NCBI GenBank assembly: GCA_020725545.1
Contig: DYEV01000026.1
Location: forward strand, 1-64,000
Direction: 5' to 3'
Length of the DNA: 64,000 bases
DNA from: Desulfobacca sp.
GTDB lineage: Bacteria; Desulfobacterota; Desulfobaccia; Desulfobaccales; Desulfobaccaceae
Made by a program: the position numbers and the translations under genes. How positions within the stretch are numbered: the first letter of the stretch is position 1; each line of letters begins with the position of its first letter. Below the pieces are notes generated by a model. The model made no database searches. It was not told the DNA's origin and was given only the letters and a program-made list of their open reading frames with translations. Of this stretch, positions 16,433 through 27,306 are shown in pieces.

Positions 16433-18535
16433 CTAGGTATTGAGCGTGCTCAGGTCGAGATCCAGCACCGCTTTGCGGGATAGCCGGATTTTGCCCTGTT
16501 TATCCACGTCCAGGACCTTGACCACCACCTCGTCGCCTTCCTTGAGGACATCGGTCACCTTTTTGACCCGCTGTTTATCCAGCTCAGAAATGTGCACCAA
16601 GCCATCGGTGCCGGGCAGGATCTCCACAAAGGCGCCGAAGTCGACGATCTTCTTCACTTTGCCCTTGTAAATCTGGCCCACTTCCGCTTCTTGGGTGATT
16701 TCCCGGATCATTTTGATGGCCAGGTCTGCGGCGCTGGAGTCCGGCGAAGCGATGTGGATGCGGCCGTCGTCTTCAATATCCACTTTGGCGCCGGTCACCG
16801 CGACGATATGCTTCACCGTCTTGCCGCCGGGGCCGATAACTTCCCGGATTTTGTCGGGATTGATGTTTAGGGTGATGATCTTGGGAGCTGTCTTTTTGAG
16901 CTCCGGCCTCGGGGTGGCAATGACCTGATTCATCCGTTCCAGGATGTGCAGCCTGGCTTCCCGGGCCTGGTGCAAGGCCTTGCCCATAATTTCCCGGGTA
17001 ATGCCGCCGATCTTGATGTCCATCTGCAGGGCGGTGATGCCGTCGGCGGTGCCGGCCACCTTGAAATCCATATCCCCCAGGTGGTCTTCATCACCCAGGA
17101 TATCCGAGAGAACCGCGACATGGTCCCCTTCTTTGATGAGGCCCATGGCCACGCCGGCCACTGCGGCCTTGATGGGGATGCCGGCATCCATCATGGCCAG
17201 GGAGCCGCCGCAGACAGTGGCCATGGAAGAGGAACCGTTGGAGGAAAGGATTTCCGATACCACCCGGATGGTGTACGGGAAGGTTTCGCCCGGGGGCAGG
17301 ACCCGGGAGAGAGCCCGCTCAGCCAAGGCGCCGTGGCCGATCTCCCGGCGGCTGGGGCCCCGCAGCATACGCGTTTCGCCGACGCTGTAGGGCGGGAAAT
17401 TATAATGGAGCATAAACGCCTTAAAGGTATCGCCGCTCAGGGTCTCGATGCGTTGTTCATCAGAGACGGTGCCCAAGGTGGCAATGGCCAGGGCCTGGGT
17501 TTCCCCTCGGGAGAAGAGGGCCGAGCCATGGGTCCGGCTCAAGAGTCCCACTTCGCAGGAAATGGGCCGGATATCGGCATAGGAACGGCCGTCAATGCGC
17601 CGCTGCTCGTTGATGATCATGTCCCGGACGAGCCGTTTCTCCAAATTATTATAAAATCCGGCGATTTCCCGGTCCCGGCCTTCGTACTCGGGACCGAGGG
17701 CGGCCAGGACTTCCTGCAGGCCAGCCTCCATGAGGCGGTGGCGTTCCTGTTTCACCGGTTCCTGAATGGCCCGCAGGATCCGGTCCCGGCTCAGGGCCTC
17801 CACCCGGGCCTGCAAGTCCATGTCAGTGGTGACGTCGGGAACCGGTCGCTTGGGTTTGCCCACTTCCTGGGCCATCTGTTCCTGGAGGACCAGGAGGGGT
17901 TGCAGGTGGGTATGAGCGGTAAACAGGGCTTCCAAGATCTCTTCTTCGGAGGCCAGATCGGCGCCGCCCTCCACCATCACCAGGGCATCTTTGGTGCCCG
18001 CGACAATGAGGTTAAGGCTGCTCTCTTTTAATTGGGCAAAGGTGGGGTTGACGATCAGCTCGCCGCCGATTTTGCCCATCCGGACCGCAGCAATGGGGCC
18101 CTGGAAGGGGATATCGGAGATGGCCAGCGCGGCTGAAGCGCCGTTCAAAGCGATGATATCCGGATCATTATCGGTATCCACGGATAGGACTGTGGCAATG
18201 ATCTGGAGCTCGTGATAAAATCCCTTGGGAAATAACGGGCGGATGGGACGGTCGATGAGTCGGGAGGTCAGGGTCTCTTTTTCGCTGGGACGGCCGATTT
18301 CCCGCCGGAAAAAACTTCCGGGAATCCTGCCGGCGGCGTAAGACATTTCCAGATAATCCACCGTCAGGGGCAGGAAGTCAATCCCTTCCCGCAAGCGATC
18401 GGAGGCGACAGCGGTCACCAGGACGCCGGTTTCGCCATATTTGACAAATACCGCACCGTTGGCTTGACCTGCCATTTTACCGGTCTCAAAGCTTAAAGTT
18501 CTCCCTCCGACCTCTACTGCAAAAGTTTGGGGCAT
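16433..18535 (-). CDS. pnp: Polynucleotide phosphorylase
   Basis: 700 residues, the usual length. It degrades RNA 3' to 5' with phosphate as acceptor and forms the trimeric core of the degradosome. Two RNase PH domains are visible (first from residue 10, [19 protein letters not shown]; second with [22 protein letters not shown] at about 335), then an alpha-helical linker. A KH domain ([26 protein letters not shown], about 566) and an S1 domain ([20 protein letters not shown], about 624) close the protein. It lies directly after rpsO, the classic arrangement in which both are cotranscribed. Confidence 0.97.
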   Translation of the reverse strand: MPQTFAVEVGGRTLSFETGKMAGQANGAVFVKYGETGVLVTAVASDRLREGIDFLPLTVDYLEMSYAAGRIPGSFFRREIGRPSEKETLTSRLIDRPIRPLFPKGFYHELQIIATVLSVDTDNDPDIIALNGASAALAISDIPFQGPIAAVRMGKIGGELIVNPTFAQLKESSLNLIVAGTKDALVMVEGGADLASEEEILEALFTAHTHLQPLLVLQEQMAQEVGKPKRPVPDVTTDMDLQARVEALSRDRILRAIQEPVKQERHRLMEAGLQEVLAALGPEYEGRDREIAGFYNNLEKRLVRDMIINEQRRIDGRSYADIRPISCEVGLLSRTHGSALFSRGETQALAIATLGTVSDEQRIETLSGDTFKAFMLHYNFPPYSVGETRMLRGPSRREIGHGALAERALSRVLPPGETFPYTIRVVSEILSSNGSSSMATVCGGSLAMMDAGIPIKAAVAGVAMGLIKEGDHVAVLSDILGDEDHLGDMDFKVAGTADGITALQMDIKIGGITREIMGKALHQAREARLHILERMNQVIATPRPELKKTAPKIITLNINPDKIREVIGPGGKTVKHIVAVTGAKVDIEDDGRIHIASPDSSAADLAIKMIREITQEAEVGQIYKGKVKKIVDFGAFVEILPGTDGLVHISELDKQRVKKVTDVLKEGDEVVVKVLDVDKQGKIRLSRKAVLDLDLSTLNT

Positions 18536-18576
18536 ACGTGTATTCAGACCTCCTATTTAACTATATATGTGCATAA

Positions 18577-18846
18577 TTAGCGCCGCAGACCCAAGGTGTC
18601 GATGAGACTGCGATAGCGATCGATGTCTTTTTTCTTCAGATAATTGAGCAAGCGGCGACGCTGTCCCACCAATTTGATGAGCCCCCGCCGGGAATGATGA
18701 TCTTTGGCGTGGGTCTTGAAATGGTCGGTGAGATAGTTAATGCGTTCGCTCAGTAAGGCCACTTGGACTTCCGGCGAACCGGTATCGGCGTCATGCAGAC
18801 GGAACCGATTTATAATGTCGCTCTTTTGATCAACCGTTAATGCCAC
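18577..18846 (-). CDS. rpsO: 30S ribosomal protein S15
   Basis: 89 residues, the standard S15 length. It binds the 16S rRNA central domain early in 30S assembly. Diagnostic segments are [38 protein letters not shown] and [16 protein letters not shown]. The start is GTG at 18846, five bases after AAAGGAGG; a longer frame upstream has no ribosome binding site and would add non-family residues. It sits between truB and pnp. Confidence 0.97.
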   Translation of the reverse strand: MALTVDQKSDIINRFRLHDADTGSPEVQVALLSERINYLTDHFKTHAKDHHSRRGLIKLVGQRRRLLNYLKKKDIDRYRSLIDTLGLRR

Positions 18847-18901
18847 TGTCTCCTCCTTTAAGCGTATTATTGGATTATTGCCGATATTTTTCAGTTCAAC
18901 C

Positions 18902-19849
18902 TCAATGCTGCCGTCTCTGGTCCAGGCCGGCTGTCGCAGTCGCCAGACCGGCATGGAAGACACGAACCGGCTGCAGTTTTTTGCCCTCGGCGGCGGGGGT
19001 AGCCACCGCCACCAACGTCTGCTGCGAGATAATTTTGAGATGGGTTCCAGGGGGCAGCGACGGGAACTCTATCCCAGGGCCGATGTCCACGGCTTGTCCT
19101 TGGCGCAGGCGCCCGGCGGTGTGGGCGTCAACCTCTATCGTTCCCAGATGGGGCAGGCACGCCTCCATAGGAATAAGGTGCTCCCACAGGCTGCTGGCGG
19201 CGCCGGCCGCCGCCGTGGGCAGAGGGATGGCCTGATCCAAGGTAAAAGGCCCGACCTGCAGCCGCCGCAACGCCTTCAGGTGGGCACCACAACCCCACTG
19301 CCGGCCCAAATCGGCCGCCAGCGTCCGGATGTAGGTGCCTTTGGAGCAGGTGACGGTAAAGGTCACTTCCGGCAGGCTGATGGATTCCAGGGTGATGTCG
19401 TGAATCCGGACGGCGCGGGGTGGCACGGCCACGCTGAGCCCTTGCCGGGCGTATTGATAGAGCCGCCGGCCCTGCACCTGGACCGCCGAATACATGGGGG
19501 GCGTCTGCCAGTGTTCCCCCACCAGGGCAGCCAGAGCCGGACCAATGGCTTCCGGGGCAGGCAGCTGCGACGCCCGGGAGATCACCGTGCCAGTAAGGTC
19601 CTGGGTATCGGTTGCCACTCCGAGAACCATGGTGGCGCAATAGGTCTTGGGGAAGTCCAAAAGAAACGGGGTCAACTTCGTGGCTTCCTGGAGGCACAGG
19701 GGCAGGACCCCGGTGGCAAAGGGGTCCAACGTCCCCAGATGTCCCACTTTCTTCACCCCCAGGTACCGCCGGACCTGCTGGACCACCTGAAAGGACGTGG
19801 GCCCGGCCGGTTTGTCAATGACCAGGATGCCGTGTGGCCGAAAACTCAT
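18902..19849 (-). CDS. truB: tRNA pseudouridine-55 synthase TruB
   Basis: 315 residues. It converts U55 to pseudouridine in the T-loop of tRNAs. Motifs: [19 protein letters not shown] at the N-terminus, the catalytic-aspartate block [17 protein letters not shown] (about 33-49), [21 protein letters not shown] and [15 protein letters not shown]. The C-terminal PUA-like extension is present ([17 protein letters not shown]). Its ATG overlaps the rbfA stop codon (ATGA), so the two are translationally coupled. Confidence 0.96.
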   Translation of the reverse strand: MSFRPHGILVIDKPAGPTSFQVVQQVRRYLGVKKVGHLGTLDPFATGVLPLCLQEATKLTPFLLDFPKTYCATMVLGVATDTQDLTGTVISRASQLPAPEAIGPALAALVGEHWQTPPMYSAVQVQGRRLYQYARQGLSVAVPPRAVRIHDITLESISLPEVTFTVTCSKGTYIRTLAADLGRQWGCGAHLKALRRLQVGPFTLDQAIPLPTAAAGAASSLWEHLIPMEACLPHLGTIEVDAHTAGRLRQGQAVDIGPGIEFPSLPPGTHLKIISQQTLVAVATPAAEGKKLQPVRVFHAGLATATAGLDQRRQH

Positions 19850-20289
19850 GAAGAACCCTGGGAATCGTTGCTGGGCGGTTCATCCTGATGCAATTGCCGG
19901 AGAAGATCGGCGACCCGCTCGCCCCGCTGCCAGGATTCATCAATCTGGAAACTTAACTCCGGCATAATGCGGAGGATATGCTCCTGGGCCAGTTCTTGTT
20001 TGATGAAGCCCGTGGCCTTAAGCAGGGCCTTATGGGTCAGCTGCATTTCCGCGGCCCGGGCTCGGCTGAGATAGAAGATTTTAGCCCGCCGCAGGTCGCT
20101 GCTGACCTCCACCGCGGTAATGGTAATCTCGTGCAGGCGGGGGTCGCCGCTCTTTCTAAGGAGAATCAAGGCGATCTTTTCCCGCAACATCTCCCCCACC
20201 CGGTCGCGTCTTTTAGAATGCGTCAAAATATCTCTCTTCAACCCCAGGGTGCCAGCATGTGAGCGAGGGCGCCCCGCCGGTAAAGTCAC
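19846..20289 (-). CDS. rbfA: Ribosome-binding factor A
   Basis: About 147 residues. It matures the 30S subunit by acting on the 16S 5' end and helix 44 region. The KH-like fold is recognisable from KRRDRVGEMLREKIALIL, DPRLHEITITAVEVSSDLRRAKIFY and RIMPELSFQIDESWQRGER (about 107-125). GTG at 20289 is preferred because it overlaps the stop of the upstream DUF503 gene (GTGA). The N-terminus then has about 30 residues more than most RbfA proteins, so an internal start nearer KRRDRV cannot be excluded. It overlaps truB downstream. Confidence 0.92.
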   Translation of the reverse strand: MTLPAGRPRSHAGTLGLKRDILTHSKRRDRVGEMLREKIALILLRKSGDPRLHEITITAVEVSSDLRRAKIFYLSRARAAEMQLTHKALLKATGFIKQELAQEHILRIMPELSFQIDESWQRGERVADLLRQLHQDEPPSNDSQGSS

Positions 20290-20573
20290 CAATGCCAAAA
20301 TTCCACCCGGGAGTCAATCACCTGGACCAGATGCTGGTCCTCGATAAACTGAATAATTTTATTAACCCGGGCATCCAATACCTGGGTATCGTTGCTGACC
20401 ATGGCCATCCCCAACTGGGACTTTTGCCAAAGGTCGTGGTCATCAACTTCGGCCACCGCCGCGTCAAAGCGTTGCCGGATTTTTTCAATGAGGCCTTTAA
20501 TAACCTTGCGTTTGCCTTTCAGCGAATGGTTGTCGGGCAGATGCAAGGTCAGGCGTGCCAGGGCAATAATCAT
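20286..20573 (-). CDS. DUF503 (YlxP-like) small protein
   Basis: 95 residues. It has the DUF503 pattern: MIIALARLTLHLPDNHSLKGKRKVIKGL then the helix RFDAAVAEVDDHDLWQKSQLG and a second alpha-beta unit ending VEFWHW. Members are ferredoxin-like small proteins encoded between infB and rbfA in many bacteria, and a role in ribosome assembly or initiation is inferred from that position. Fifteen bases separate it from infB, and it overlaps rbfA. Confidence 0.88.
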   Translation of the reverse strand: MIIALARLTLHLPDNHSLKGKRKVIKGLIEKIRQRFDAAVAEVDDHDLWQKSQLGMAMVSNDTQVLDARVNKIIQFIEDQHLVQVIDSRVEFWHW

Positions 20574-20587
20574 GGCGGCAAGGGCAC

Positions 20588-23521
20588 TTATTCCGTCGGT
20601 TTGGTACCAACAGGTTCCAGATGTGGTTTCACCTCTTCCAGTTGATAGACTTCCAGGATATCCCCAGCCTGCAATTCATTGAATTTATCCAAACCGATAC
20701 CACATTCGTAGCCGGCCAGGACTTCCTTGACGTCGTCTTTAAACCGCTTTAAAGAGCCGATCTTGCCTTCGTAAATGACTTTATCCTGGCGCTTCACCCG
20801 GACCAGGGAGTTGCGTTCCACTTTGCCTTCCAGCACATAGGATCCGGCGATGGTGCCGATCTTGGAGATAGTGAAAATCTGACGAATTTCCACCTTGCCC
20901 AAAGGACGCTCTTCAAAGACAGGCTCCAACATGCCTTCCAAGGCGGAGTGGACATCGTTGACCAAGTTATAAATGATGTCGTAGAACCGCACGTCCACCT
21001 GCTCTTTTTCGGCCAAAGTCTGGGCATTGGGATTGGCCCGCACATTGAAGCCGATGACGATGGCATTGGAGGCCGAAGCCAACATGATATCCGTTTCGGT
21101 GATCTCGCCGGCACCGGTGTGAATAATATTGACTTTGATGTCTTTGGTCCCCAGCTCGCTCAGGGCTTGGGTCAAGGCTTCAATGGAGCCCTGGACATCG
21201 GCCTTGAGGATCAGGTTCAGCTCTTTGACCATGCCTTCCTGGAAGCGTTCGTACAGTTTTTCCAGGGTGACTTTCGTGAGCTTGGCCATGGCCGCTTCCC
21301 GCTGTTTCTGCTGGCGCATCTGGGCCACCTGTTTGGCCACCCGCTCGTTCTCCAAGACGATGAATTCATCCCCGGCCTGGGGCACGCCGCTGAAGCCCTG
21401 GACTTCCACAGGGATGGACGGCGTGGCCTGCTCCACCCGCTCGCCCCGATCATTGAACATGGCTCGCACCCGGCCGTATTCCAGGCCGCAGACAAAAACG
21501 TCGCCGTTTTTCAGGGTGCCGGACTGGATCAGGACCGTGCCCACAGCACCCCGGCCTTTATCCAATTTGGCTTCAATGATGCGGCCCCGGGCCATGCTGT
21601 CCACCCGGGCCGCCAGCTCCAGGATTTCGGCCTGCAGGAGTATTTTTTCCAGCAATTCGTCGATGCCGATGAGTTTTTTGGCGGAAATTTCGGCGAACTG
21701 GACGTCGCCGCCCCATTCTTCGGGGACCACGCCCCGCTCCGCCAGCTCCCGTTTCACCCGATCGGGATTGGCGTCGGGCTTGTCAATTTTATTCACCGCC
21801 ACCACCAACGGCACATTGGCGGCCCGGGCATGGTTGATGGCTTCCAGAGTTTGCGGCATGACCCCGTCATCCGCGGCCACCACCAGGACGACGATATCCG
21901 TCACCTGGGCGCCCCGGGCCCGCATGGCCGTAAAGGCTTCGTGGCCCGGCGTATCCAGAAAGACCACCTCGCCGTGGTCCAAGGCCACGTGATAGGCGCC
22001 GATGTGCTGGGTAATACCACCGGCTTCGTGTTCGATGATGTGGCTCTTGCGGATGGCATCTAGCAGCGAGGTCTTGCCATGGTCGACGTGCCCCATGATG
22101 GTCACTACCGGCGGGCGCGGCCGCAATTCCCCTTTCTCGGGCATTGCCAGCCCCAGGATGTCTTCTTCCTGGAGAACTGAACGCTCGGCTTCATATCCGA
22201 ACTCGTTGGCCACCAATACCGCGGAATCGTAATCCAGGGGATGGTTAATGGTGGCCATAATCCCCAAACCCATCAATTTTTTGGCCAGATCGCTGAATTT
22301 TATCCCCATTTTCTTGGCCAGTTCGCCCACCGTGATGGATTCGCCGACCTTGATGCGGCGTTTGATGGCTTTGGGGACGGTCAGTTCGGTTTTGCCCATC
22401 TTGCGGACGGTTTTCTTCACTCCTTTTTTCCGGGGGAGCACGCCGGCTTCAGCCTCTTTGCCGGTGTAGAGTTCGATGCCTTCGCGGATTTCCTTTTTGC
22501 GAAAAGCCTTTTTGGCGGCATCTTCTTCCACCGCCCCCGGTTTTTTCGCCCGTTTTTTCTTAACCTTGGCCTTCTTTTCTTCTTTTTCCGGGGCCGGGAT
22601 GACCTTCTCTTCTTTGGTCTTGACCACTTCGATGACGCGCGTCGGCCGCCGGGCCGGCGTTGCCGCAATTTTCTCTGCTGGAGCTGCCGCAGCGGTCTCC
22701 GCCGCCTGCTTTTCTTCGGCCGTGGGGAGACTGATGATGCGAGCTGGGGTATCTTTCTTGGCCTTTTTGGCCCGCTGCCGTTTTAACGCGGAAGAAGTGT
22801 CCGGCGTTTTGGGCTCGGTGGGCACCGCGGCCGTTTCGGGCGCGACGGCTTCCAACACCGCCGCGGCTTCTGGCGCCGTGGCAGCCTCGGGTTTTCCGGG
22901 CGCGACCTCAGCCACCGGTTCCACCGGTGCGGACACCGCTGGCTCCACCGGGACAGTCTGAGGCGCTATGGCCGGGGCTACCACCTCAACAGGTGGCGCC
23001 GTGGTCAGAATCGGCTCCGGTTCCGAGAGTGGCGCCGGTTCGGGCTGGCCTGGCGCAGAGCTGAGAGCAGCCGGTTGAGGGGTTTCGGGCAAAGCGATGA
23101 TGCGGGCCGGCTTCTCGGCGGCGCGCCGGCGTTTGTTGACGGTGGGCGGCAGCGGCATCCCAGGCTTGGCCAGGGGAACCGACGACTCCGGCGGAGCAAG
23201 CGCCGGTCGGCCTTCCCGCCTGGCCGCCTCGGCCGTAGCTGCCCCCGACCCAACCGCGGCGGCGACCGGTGCGGTAACCGGCTCCGCCACGGACTTGGGC
23301 CGGGCCAAAGACCGCCGGCGTTTGACATTGCTGCCCACCCGTTGTTCCTCCACCACAGGTACCGCTTTAGCTAGCATTTCCCGAGCCCGGGCCAGATCAG
23401 CGGCCTCTATGGAGCTGAGGTAATTCTCCACCTCAATGTTCATCTCCCGCAGGCGCAGGATGAGTTCTTTGACATCTATATTAAATTCTTTAGCTAAATG
23501 AGATACCCTGGTTTTGGCCAT
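20588..23521 (-). CDS. infB: Translation initiation factor IF-2
   Basis: 977 residues, a long IF-2. It brings initiator tRNA to the 30S subunit and hydrolyses GTP. The N-terminal IF2_N domain starts [16 protein letters not shown] low-complexity Ala/Pro/Glu and Lys-rich linker (about 70-365) and a second IF2_N unit ([20 protein letters not shown]) follow. The G domain shows [11 protein letters not shown] (about 477), [15 protein letters not shown] and NKIDKP, and domains II-IV run to the end. It lies within rimP-nusA-infB-DUF503-rbfA-truB, the conserved order. Confidence 0.97.
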   Translation of the reverse strand: MAKTRVSHLAKEFNIDVKELILRLREMNIEVENYLSSIEAADLARAREMLAKAVPVVEEQRVGSNVKRRRSLARPKSVAEPVTAPVAAAVGSGAATAEAARREGRPALAPPESSVPLAKPGMPLPPTVNKRRRAAEKPARIIALPETPQPAALSSAPGQPEPAPLSEPEPILTTAPPVEVVAPAIAPQTVPVEPAVSAPVEPVAEVAPGKPEAATAPEAAAVLEAVAPETAAVPTEPKTPDTSSALKRQRAKKAKKDTPARIISLPTAEEKQAAETAAAAPAEKIAATPARRPTRVIEVVKTKEEKVIPAPEKEEKKAKVKKKRAKKPGAVEEDAAKKAFRKKEIREGIELYTGKEAEAGVLPRKKGVKKTVRKMGKTELTVPKAIKRRIKVGESITVGELAKKMGIKFSDLAKKLMGLGIMATINHPLDYDSAVLVANEFGYEAERSVLQEEDILGLAMPEKGELRPRPPVVTIMGHVDHGKTSLLDAIRKSHIIEHEAGGITQHIGAYHVALDHGEVVFLDTPGHEAFTAMRARGAQVTDIVVLVVAADDGVMPQTLEAINHARAANVPLVVAVNKIDKPDANPDRVKRELAERGVVPEEWGGDVQFAEISAKKLIGIDELLEKILLQAEILELAARVDSMARGRIIEAKLDKGRGAVGTVLIQSGTLKNGDVFVCGLEYGRVRAMFNDRGERVEQATPSIPVEVQGFSGVPQAGDEFIVLENERVAKQVAQMRQQKQREAAMAKLTKVTLEKLYERFQEGMVKELNLILKADVQGSIEALTQALSELGTKDIKVNIIHTGAGEITETDIMLASASNAIVIGFNVRANPNAQTLAEKEQVDVRFYDIIYNLVNDVHSALEGMLEPVFEERPLGKVEIRQIFTISKIGTIAGSYVLEGKVERNSLVRVKRQDKVIYEGKIGSLKRFKDDVKEVLAGYECGIGLDKFNELQAGDILEVYQLEEVKPHLEPVGTKPTE

Positions 23522-23586
23522 AAATTTTTCTATCCTTCTGGCAGAAACTGGTTACAAGTAAAAATGTTGCCTCGGCCCGCTGCCTC

Positions 23587-24903
23587 TTACGCTGTCTCGA
23601 CGGGAAGCGCAGCCGCCGGGCTGGCGGCCTCTGGGCCGCCGGCGTCAACCGCCGGTGCTGCCTCACCACCCCGCAAGACAGCCTGGGCAGCGGCGTGAAT
23701 GGCAGTAGCTTTCTTTTCCGTTATCCCCGGTACTTGCATTAAATCCACAATATTGGCTTCGGCCACGTCTTTGGCCGAAGTAAAACCCGCTTCATACAGG
23801 GCGCTGGCCGTCATCTCGCCCACGCCCGGGATTTTCAACAAGGAGAGATACCCCTCCTTCATGGATTTGGAATATTTGCTCTCACTCTTGACATCGATCT
23901 TCCAGCCGGTGAGTTTGGCCGCCAGACGAACGTTCTGGCCCCGTTTGCCGATGGCCAAGGACAACTGGTCATCCGGAACGATGATCTCCATGCTCTGGTT
24001 GTCTTCGTCGATAACGATGCGGCTGACCTCCGCCGGAGCCAAGGCCTGGGTGGCGAATTTCGCCGGATCGGGATTCCAGGGCACGATATCAATCTTTTCG
24101 CCCCGCAACTCCTGGACGATGTTCTGGACCCGGGACCCTTTCATGCCCACGCAGGCACCCACCGGATCAACGTCGGAATCCTTAGAGGTCACGGCGATCT
24201 TGGAACGGCTGCCGGGTTCCCGGGCCACCGCCATGATCTGGACGATGCCTTCTTGAATTTCCGGCACCTCGGATTCGAACAGGGCAGTGAGAAAATTCTC
24301 CGCCACCCGGGAGAGGATGACCTGGGGGCCTTTGGCATGGCGTTTGACTTCCAAGACATAGGCTCGGACCCGGTCGCCCTGGCGATAGATCTCCCGGGGC
24401 ACCTGCTCCGCATAGGGCAACAAGGCCTCGGTGCGGCCGAGGTTGACGATCAGACCGGCTTTGTCCTGGCGTTGCACAATGCCATTGATAATCTCACCCT
24501 GCCGATCTTTATAGTCTTCGTAGACCAGATCCCGCTCAGCATCCCGCATCCCTTGAATAATCACCTGTTTGGCTGACTGCGCGGCAATGCGGCCAAAACT
24601 GCTGGCATCCAGTCTGACGCCCAAACTGTCCCCCAGTTCGGATTCCGGGTCCAATTGCCGGGCTTCCTCCAGGGAAATCTGCCGATCCGGATCCACGACC
24701 TCTTCAACTACTTCTTTGAATTGGAAGACCTCGATCTCACCGGTGTCTTCCGCCAGACTCACTTCGATATTATCCTGTTTGGCGCCATATTTCTTTTTGG
24801 CCGCGGAGCGCACCGCGTCCATAATGGTGTTGAGCAGTAAATCTTTATCAATACCTTTGTCACGACTCACCTGTTCGATGAGACGCTTGAGATCTCCTAC
24901 CAT
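23587..24903 (-). CDS. nusA: Transcription termination/antitermination factor NusA
   Basis: 438 residues. It binds RNA polymerase and nascent RNA to control pausing, termination and rRNA antitermination. Domain order: N-terminal polymerase-binding domain (1-125), S1 (about 135-200, [21 protein letters not shown]), KH1/KH2 ([20 protein letters not shown] and [19 protein letters not shown]) and a C-terminal helix-hairpin-helix region with an Ala-rich tail. GAGGA precedes ATG. It is the second gene of the rimP operon. Confidence 0.96.
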   Translation of the reverse strand: MVGDLKRLIEQVSRDKGIDKDLLLNTIMDAVRSAAKKKYGAKQDNIEVSLAEDTGEIEVFQFKEVVEEVVDPDRQISLEEARQLDPESELGDSLGVRLDASSFGRIAAQSAKQVIIQGMRDAERDLVYEDYKDRQGEIINGIVQRQDKAGLIVNLGRTEALLPYAEQVPREIYRQGDRVRAYVLEVKRHAKGPQVILSRVAENFLTALFESEVPEIQEGIVQIMAVAREPGSRSKIAVTSKDSDVDPVGACVGMKGSRVQNIVQELRGEKIDIVPWNPDPAKFATQALAPAEVSRIVIDEDNQSMEIIVPDDQLSLAIGKRGQNVRLAAKLTGWKIDVKSESKYSKSMKEGYLSLLKIPGVGEMTASALYEAGFTSAKDVAEANIVDLMQVPGITEKKATAIHAAAQAVLRGGEAAPAVDAGGPEAASPAAALPVETA

Positions 24904-24931
24904 AGATTCCTCGTTATGACGACGCCTTGCC

Positions 24932-25393
24932 TTAAAAATCGGGATCGAGGCGGGCCCGCAGGATATCAGTCATGGGAATGTGATGGACCTGAGAGCCCAC
25001 GCGCAGCTGGACTTTTTCTCCGTCCATACCCAGGAGTTCACCCCGCAGCGTGATAACCTTACCGGTCTCGCCCCGCCTGGTAAGACGCACCTGGCGCCCC
25101 GTAAACCGCTCGTAGTCATCGGCCTTTTTCAGGGGCCGGGTCAGTCCCGGCGAAGATACCTCCAGGATATAACTCTGACTGATCACCTCATGGACGTCGA
25201 TAATTTCTCCCACCACGCGGCTCAAGGCGGCGCAATCATCCAGGGTAATGCCCCCCGGCTTATCCACAAAGAGCCGTAAGACCGCTCGGCGGCCAGCCCG
25301 CACGAACTCCGTTTCCACCAATTCCACCCCTTGAGATTGCAATACCGGCAGAATGAGTTCGATTACCCGGGCCACCGTTTCTTCCGGCTTCAT
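24932..25393 (-). CDS. rimP: Ribosome maturation factor RimP
   Basis: 153 residues. It assists maturation of the 30S subunit. The N-terminal domain shows VELVETEFVRAGRRAVLRLFVDKPGGITLDDCAALSR and EVSSPGLTRPLKKADDYERFTGR (about 80-102), a signature of the family. The C-terminal Sm-like domain ends with HHIPMTDILRARLDPDF. It is the first gene of the nusA-infB operon, 28 bases before nusA. A tRNA-Gly terminator lies about 40 bases upstream, so the operon promoter should lie between that terminator and rimP or upstream of the tRNA. Confidence 0.95.
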   Translation of the reverse strand: MKPEETVARVIELILPVLQSQGVELVETEFVRAGRRAVLRLFVDKPGGITLDDCAALSRVVGEIIDVHEVISQSYILEVSSPGLTRPLKKADDYERFTGRQVRLTRRGETGKVITLRGELLGMDGEKVQLRVGSQVHHIPMTDILRARLDPDF

Positions 25394-25431
25394 GTCTCAC
25401 GTCTCGCTGCCTCCGGCTACCGGCGGCACCA

Positions 25432-25458
25432 TAAAAAAAGTGGGCGCGGGCCCACTTC
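25432..25458 (-). terminator. Intrinsic terminator after tRNA-Gly
   Basis: AAGTGGGC-CCGC-GCCCACTT forms an 8-bp stem followed on the minus strand by a run of seven T residues. It lies 137 bases downstream of the tRNA-Gly gene and upstream of rimP. It may limit read-through from the tRNA into the operon. Confidence 0.75.
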
Positions 25459-25594
25459 CAGGTTCCAAGACTTGTTGTCATCTCGGCTGCGCTCTCTTGG
25501 CGCAGATTCTCCGCCTGCAAAGTTTCCCGCCAATGGTGGGTCACCTTACCAGGGGAAGCGGGTGCTGGCAGCTAAAACCTCTGCCAGCGACTGG

Positions 25595-25667
25595 AGCGGG
25601 CAACGGGATTCGAACCCGCGACACCAAGCTTGGGAAGCTTGTACTCTACCAACTGAGCTATGCCCGC
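25595..25667 (-). tRNA. tRNA-Gly (anticodon CCC)
   Basis: The minus strand folds as a cloverleaf: acceptor GCGGGCA/TGCCCGC with discriminator T, D arm GCTCAGTTGGTAGAG, anticodon stem CAAGC/GCTTG with loop TTCCCAA giving anticodon CCC, and T arm with TTCGAAT. The 3' CCA is not encoded. Confidence 0.93.
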
Positions 25668-25727
25668 TTCACTCTTAATATTAAAGATTTTCAAAAATTC
25701 TGTCAAGCGCTAAATACTGACCAACGT

Positions 25728-26681
25728 TTACAGGGTTGCCGGTGCCGGGTTCGACAAACCAACGATCAGGCGGGCCGCGGCCACATCTCTCTTGATCTGG
25801 GTCACCAGGGCGGGAATGTCCGGAAAGCGGTGTTCGTCCCGCAGGCGCTGCACAAAGCGCACGGCCAGGCGTTCCCCATAAATATCGGCATCGAAATCCA
25901 AAATATAGACTTCGAGGGACAATTTTTCATTGTCAAAGGTGGGACAGGTGCCGATGTTGGCCACCCCTGCATACACCCGCCCCTGAAGTTCGGTCCAGAC
26001 CGCATAGATACCGGCGCCCGGGAGCAACAGGCCGTTATCCAGGGCAATGTTGGCCGTCGGAAACCCCAAGAGCCGGGCCCCCCGGCCAAAACCGGGCACC
26101 ACCACGCCGGTCACTTCATAGGGCCGCCCCAAAAACCTCTGGGCCTCATACACCTGGCCGTTCTGCAGCAACGTCCGGATGAGTGTACTGCTTACCACTT
26201 GCCCCTGAATCTGGATGGCATCCACCACATGCACCGGGAAACCGAACTCCGCGCCCAAAGCCTGCAACAGAGCAATGTTGCCCTCCCGCCGGCGGCCGAA
26301 GCGATAATCATGACCAATTACCACCTCCTGCACCCCCAGCCGCCGGACCAGATACTCCTGGACAAAATCCCGGGCCGGCAGGGCTCCGAACTCCGGCGTA
26401 AAGGGATGCACGATGAGGACCTCCAGGTCCAGCTCAGACAATAATCTCACCTTCTGGGCCGTGGTGGTGAGCAGAGGCAATTGCTTCTCCGGCCGCATAA
26501 GTTTGATGGGATGCGGATCAAAGGTTAAAACCACCCCTTCCCCGTCTACCGCCCGGGCCCGTTCCTTGACCTTCTGAAACAGGGTCTGATGGCCCAAATG
26601 CACGCCGTCAAAGTTGCCAATGGTGATAACCGGCCGCCGCAACGGCTGGGTTATTTCTGCGAGATCATGATAAATTATCAT
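25728..26681 (-). CDS. ribF: Bifunctional riboflavin kinase/FAD synthetase
   Basis: 317 residues from ATG at 26681. It makes FMN from riboflavin and then FAD. The adenylyltransferase domain has TIGNFDGVHLGHQTLF near residue 20, VLTFDPHPIKL and IGHDYRFGRRREGN. The kinase domain has GRPYEVTGVV, GFPTANIAL and the C-terminal VRFVQRLRDEHRF. A longer reading from 26756 exists, but its extra residues are basic and non-conserved; neither start has a strong ribosome binding site. It stands alone between two tRNA genes. Confidence 0.94.
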   Translation of the reverse strand: MIIYHDLAEITQPLRRPVITIGNFDGVHLGHQTLFQKVKERARAVDGEGVVLTFDPHPIKLMRPEKQLPLLTTTAQKVRLLSELDLEVLIVHPFTPEFGALPARDFVQEYLVRRLGVQEVVIGHDYRFGRRREGNIALLQALGAEFGFPVHVVDAIQIQGQVVSSTLIRTLLQNGQVYEAQRFLGRPYEVTGVVVPGFGRGARLLGFPTANIALDNGLLLPGAGIYAVWTELQGRVYAGVANIGTCPTFDNEKLSLEVYILDFDADIYGERLAVRFVQRLRDEHRFPDIPALVTQIKRDVAAARLIVGLSNPAPATL

Positions 26682-26845
26682 TGGTTGAGCCAACACCCCA
26701 TTTTTTCCCGACTTTCTTTCATGTTTTTTCCGGCCGGGAGAATTGTCAATATGCAATTGACAACCTGAAAAATATATTATACAAATACAGCTGAAATTTT
26801 CACCAGAAATAATCCACCCTGCCGGGTGGAGATCTCGTCAGCACT

Positions 26846-26932
26846 GCCGAAGTGGCGGAACTGGTAGACGCGCTAGGTTCAGGGTCTAGTGGGCGTACGC
26901 CTGTCGGGGTTCGAGTCCCCGCTTCGGCACCA
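26846..26932 (+). tRNA. tRNA-Leu (anticodon CAG)
   Basis: Class II tRNA: acceptor GCCGAAG/CTTCGGC, D arm GGCGGAACTGGTAGACGCG, anticodon loop with CAG, a long variable arm (TGGGCGTACGCCTG) and a T arm with GTTCGAGTC. CCA is encoded at 26930-26932. Confidence 0.94.
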
Positions 26933-26940
26933 ATTCTATC

Positions 26941-26979
26941 AAGGGGTTAGGGCAATGGCCTTAGCCCCTTGTTCTTTTT
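26941..26979 (+). terminator. Intrinsic terminator after tRNA-Leu
   Basis: AAGGGG-TTA-GGGC pairs with GCCTTAGCCCCTT, followed by GTTCTTTTT. It starts nine bases after the tRNA. Confidence 0.75.
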
Positions 26980-27180
26980 CCGGACCAGGGCGGCGCCAAT
27001 TGTGCAGTCCTCAGGATCAACTCCGGTCAGGAATTTTTTTCTTTCCAAACCGCTGGTTAATAGTTACAAATCCAACAGAAAGGAGTTTGGCCGCGGCTTT
27101 GGTCCGGGACTGCCGCCATCGTCATGGGCCGGCTGGCTAACTTCGCCTACCAGAGGTTGTGGCAAAACTTCTTTTCTTGT

Positions 27181-27253
27181 CCTCCTGAACAAAGTAAAGG
27201 ATCTTTATCTAGTTGGAAAGAAAAGATTCTTCCCTGTGTTCAGAATGACATGG
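27181..27253. repeat. Dispersed intergenic repeat, copy 1
   Basis: CCTGAACAAAGTAAAGGATC at one end and GATTCTTCCCTGTGTTCAGA plus ATGAC at the other are imperfect inverted copies. They resemble the widespread 'CATTCTGAGCGAAGCGAAGAATC' class of non-coding repeat. A second copy lies at 35134-35206. It overlaps an upstream extension of the peptidase frame that is not taken as coding. Confidence 0.55.
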
Positions 27254-27306
27254 AATCGGCTTGCAGGGTTTTGCAACCGCTTCTACTCCTTTTGTTGGAG
27301 GACGCC

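Noticed and set aside
16946-18031. Plus-strand frame of 361 codons antisense to pnp
   Set aside because: The minus strand is an unmistakable full-length PNPase; the antisense translation is His/Gly-rich noise.
27124-27306. N-terminal extension of the YgjP-type peptidase
   Set aside because: It would translate the dispersed repeat at 27181-27253, and the ATG at 27307 has a good ribosome binding site and the family start.
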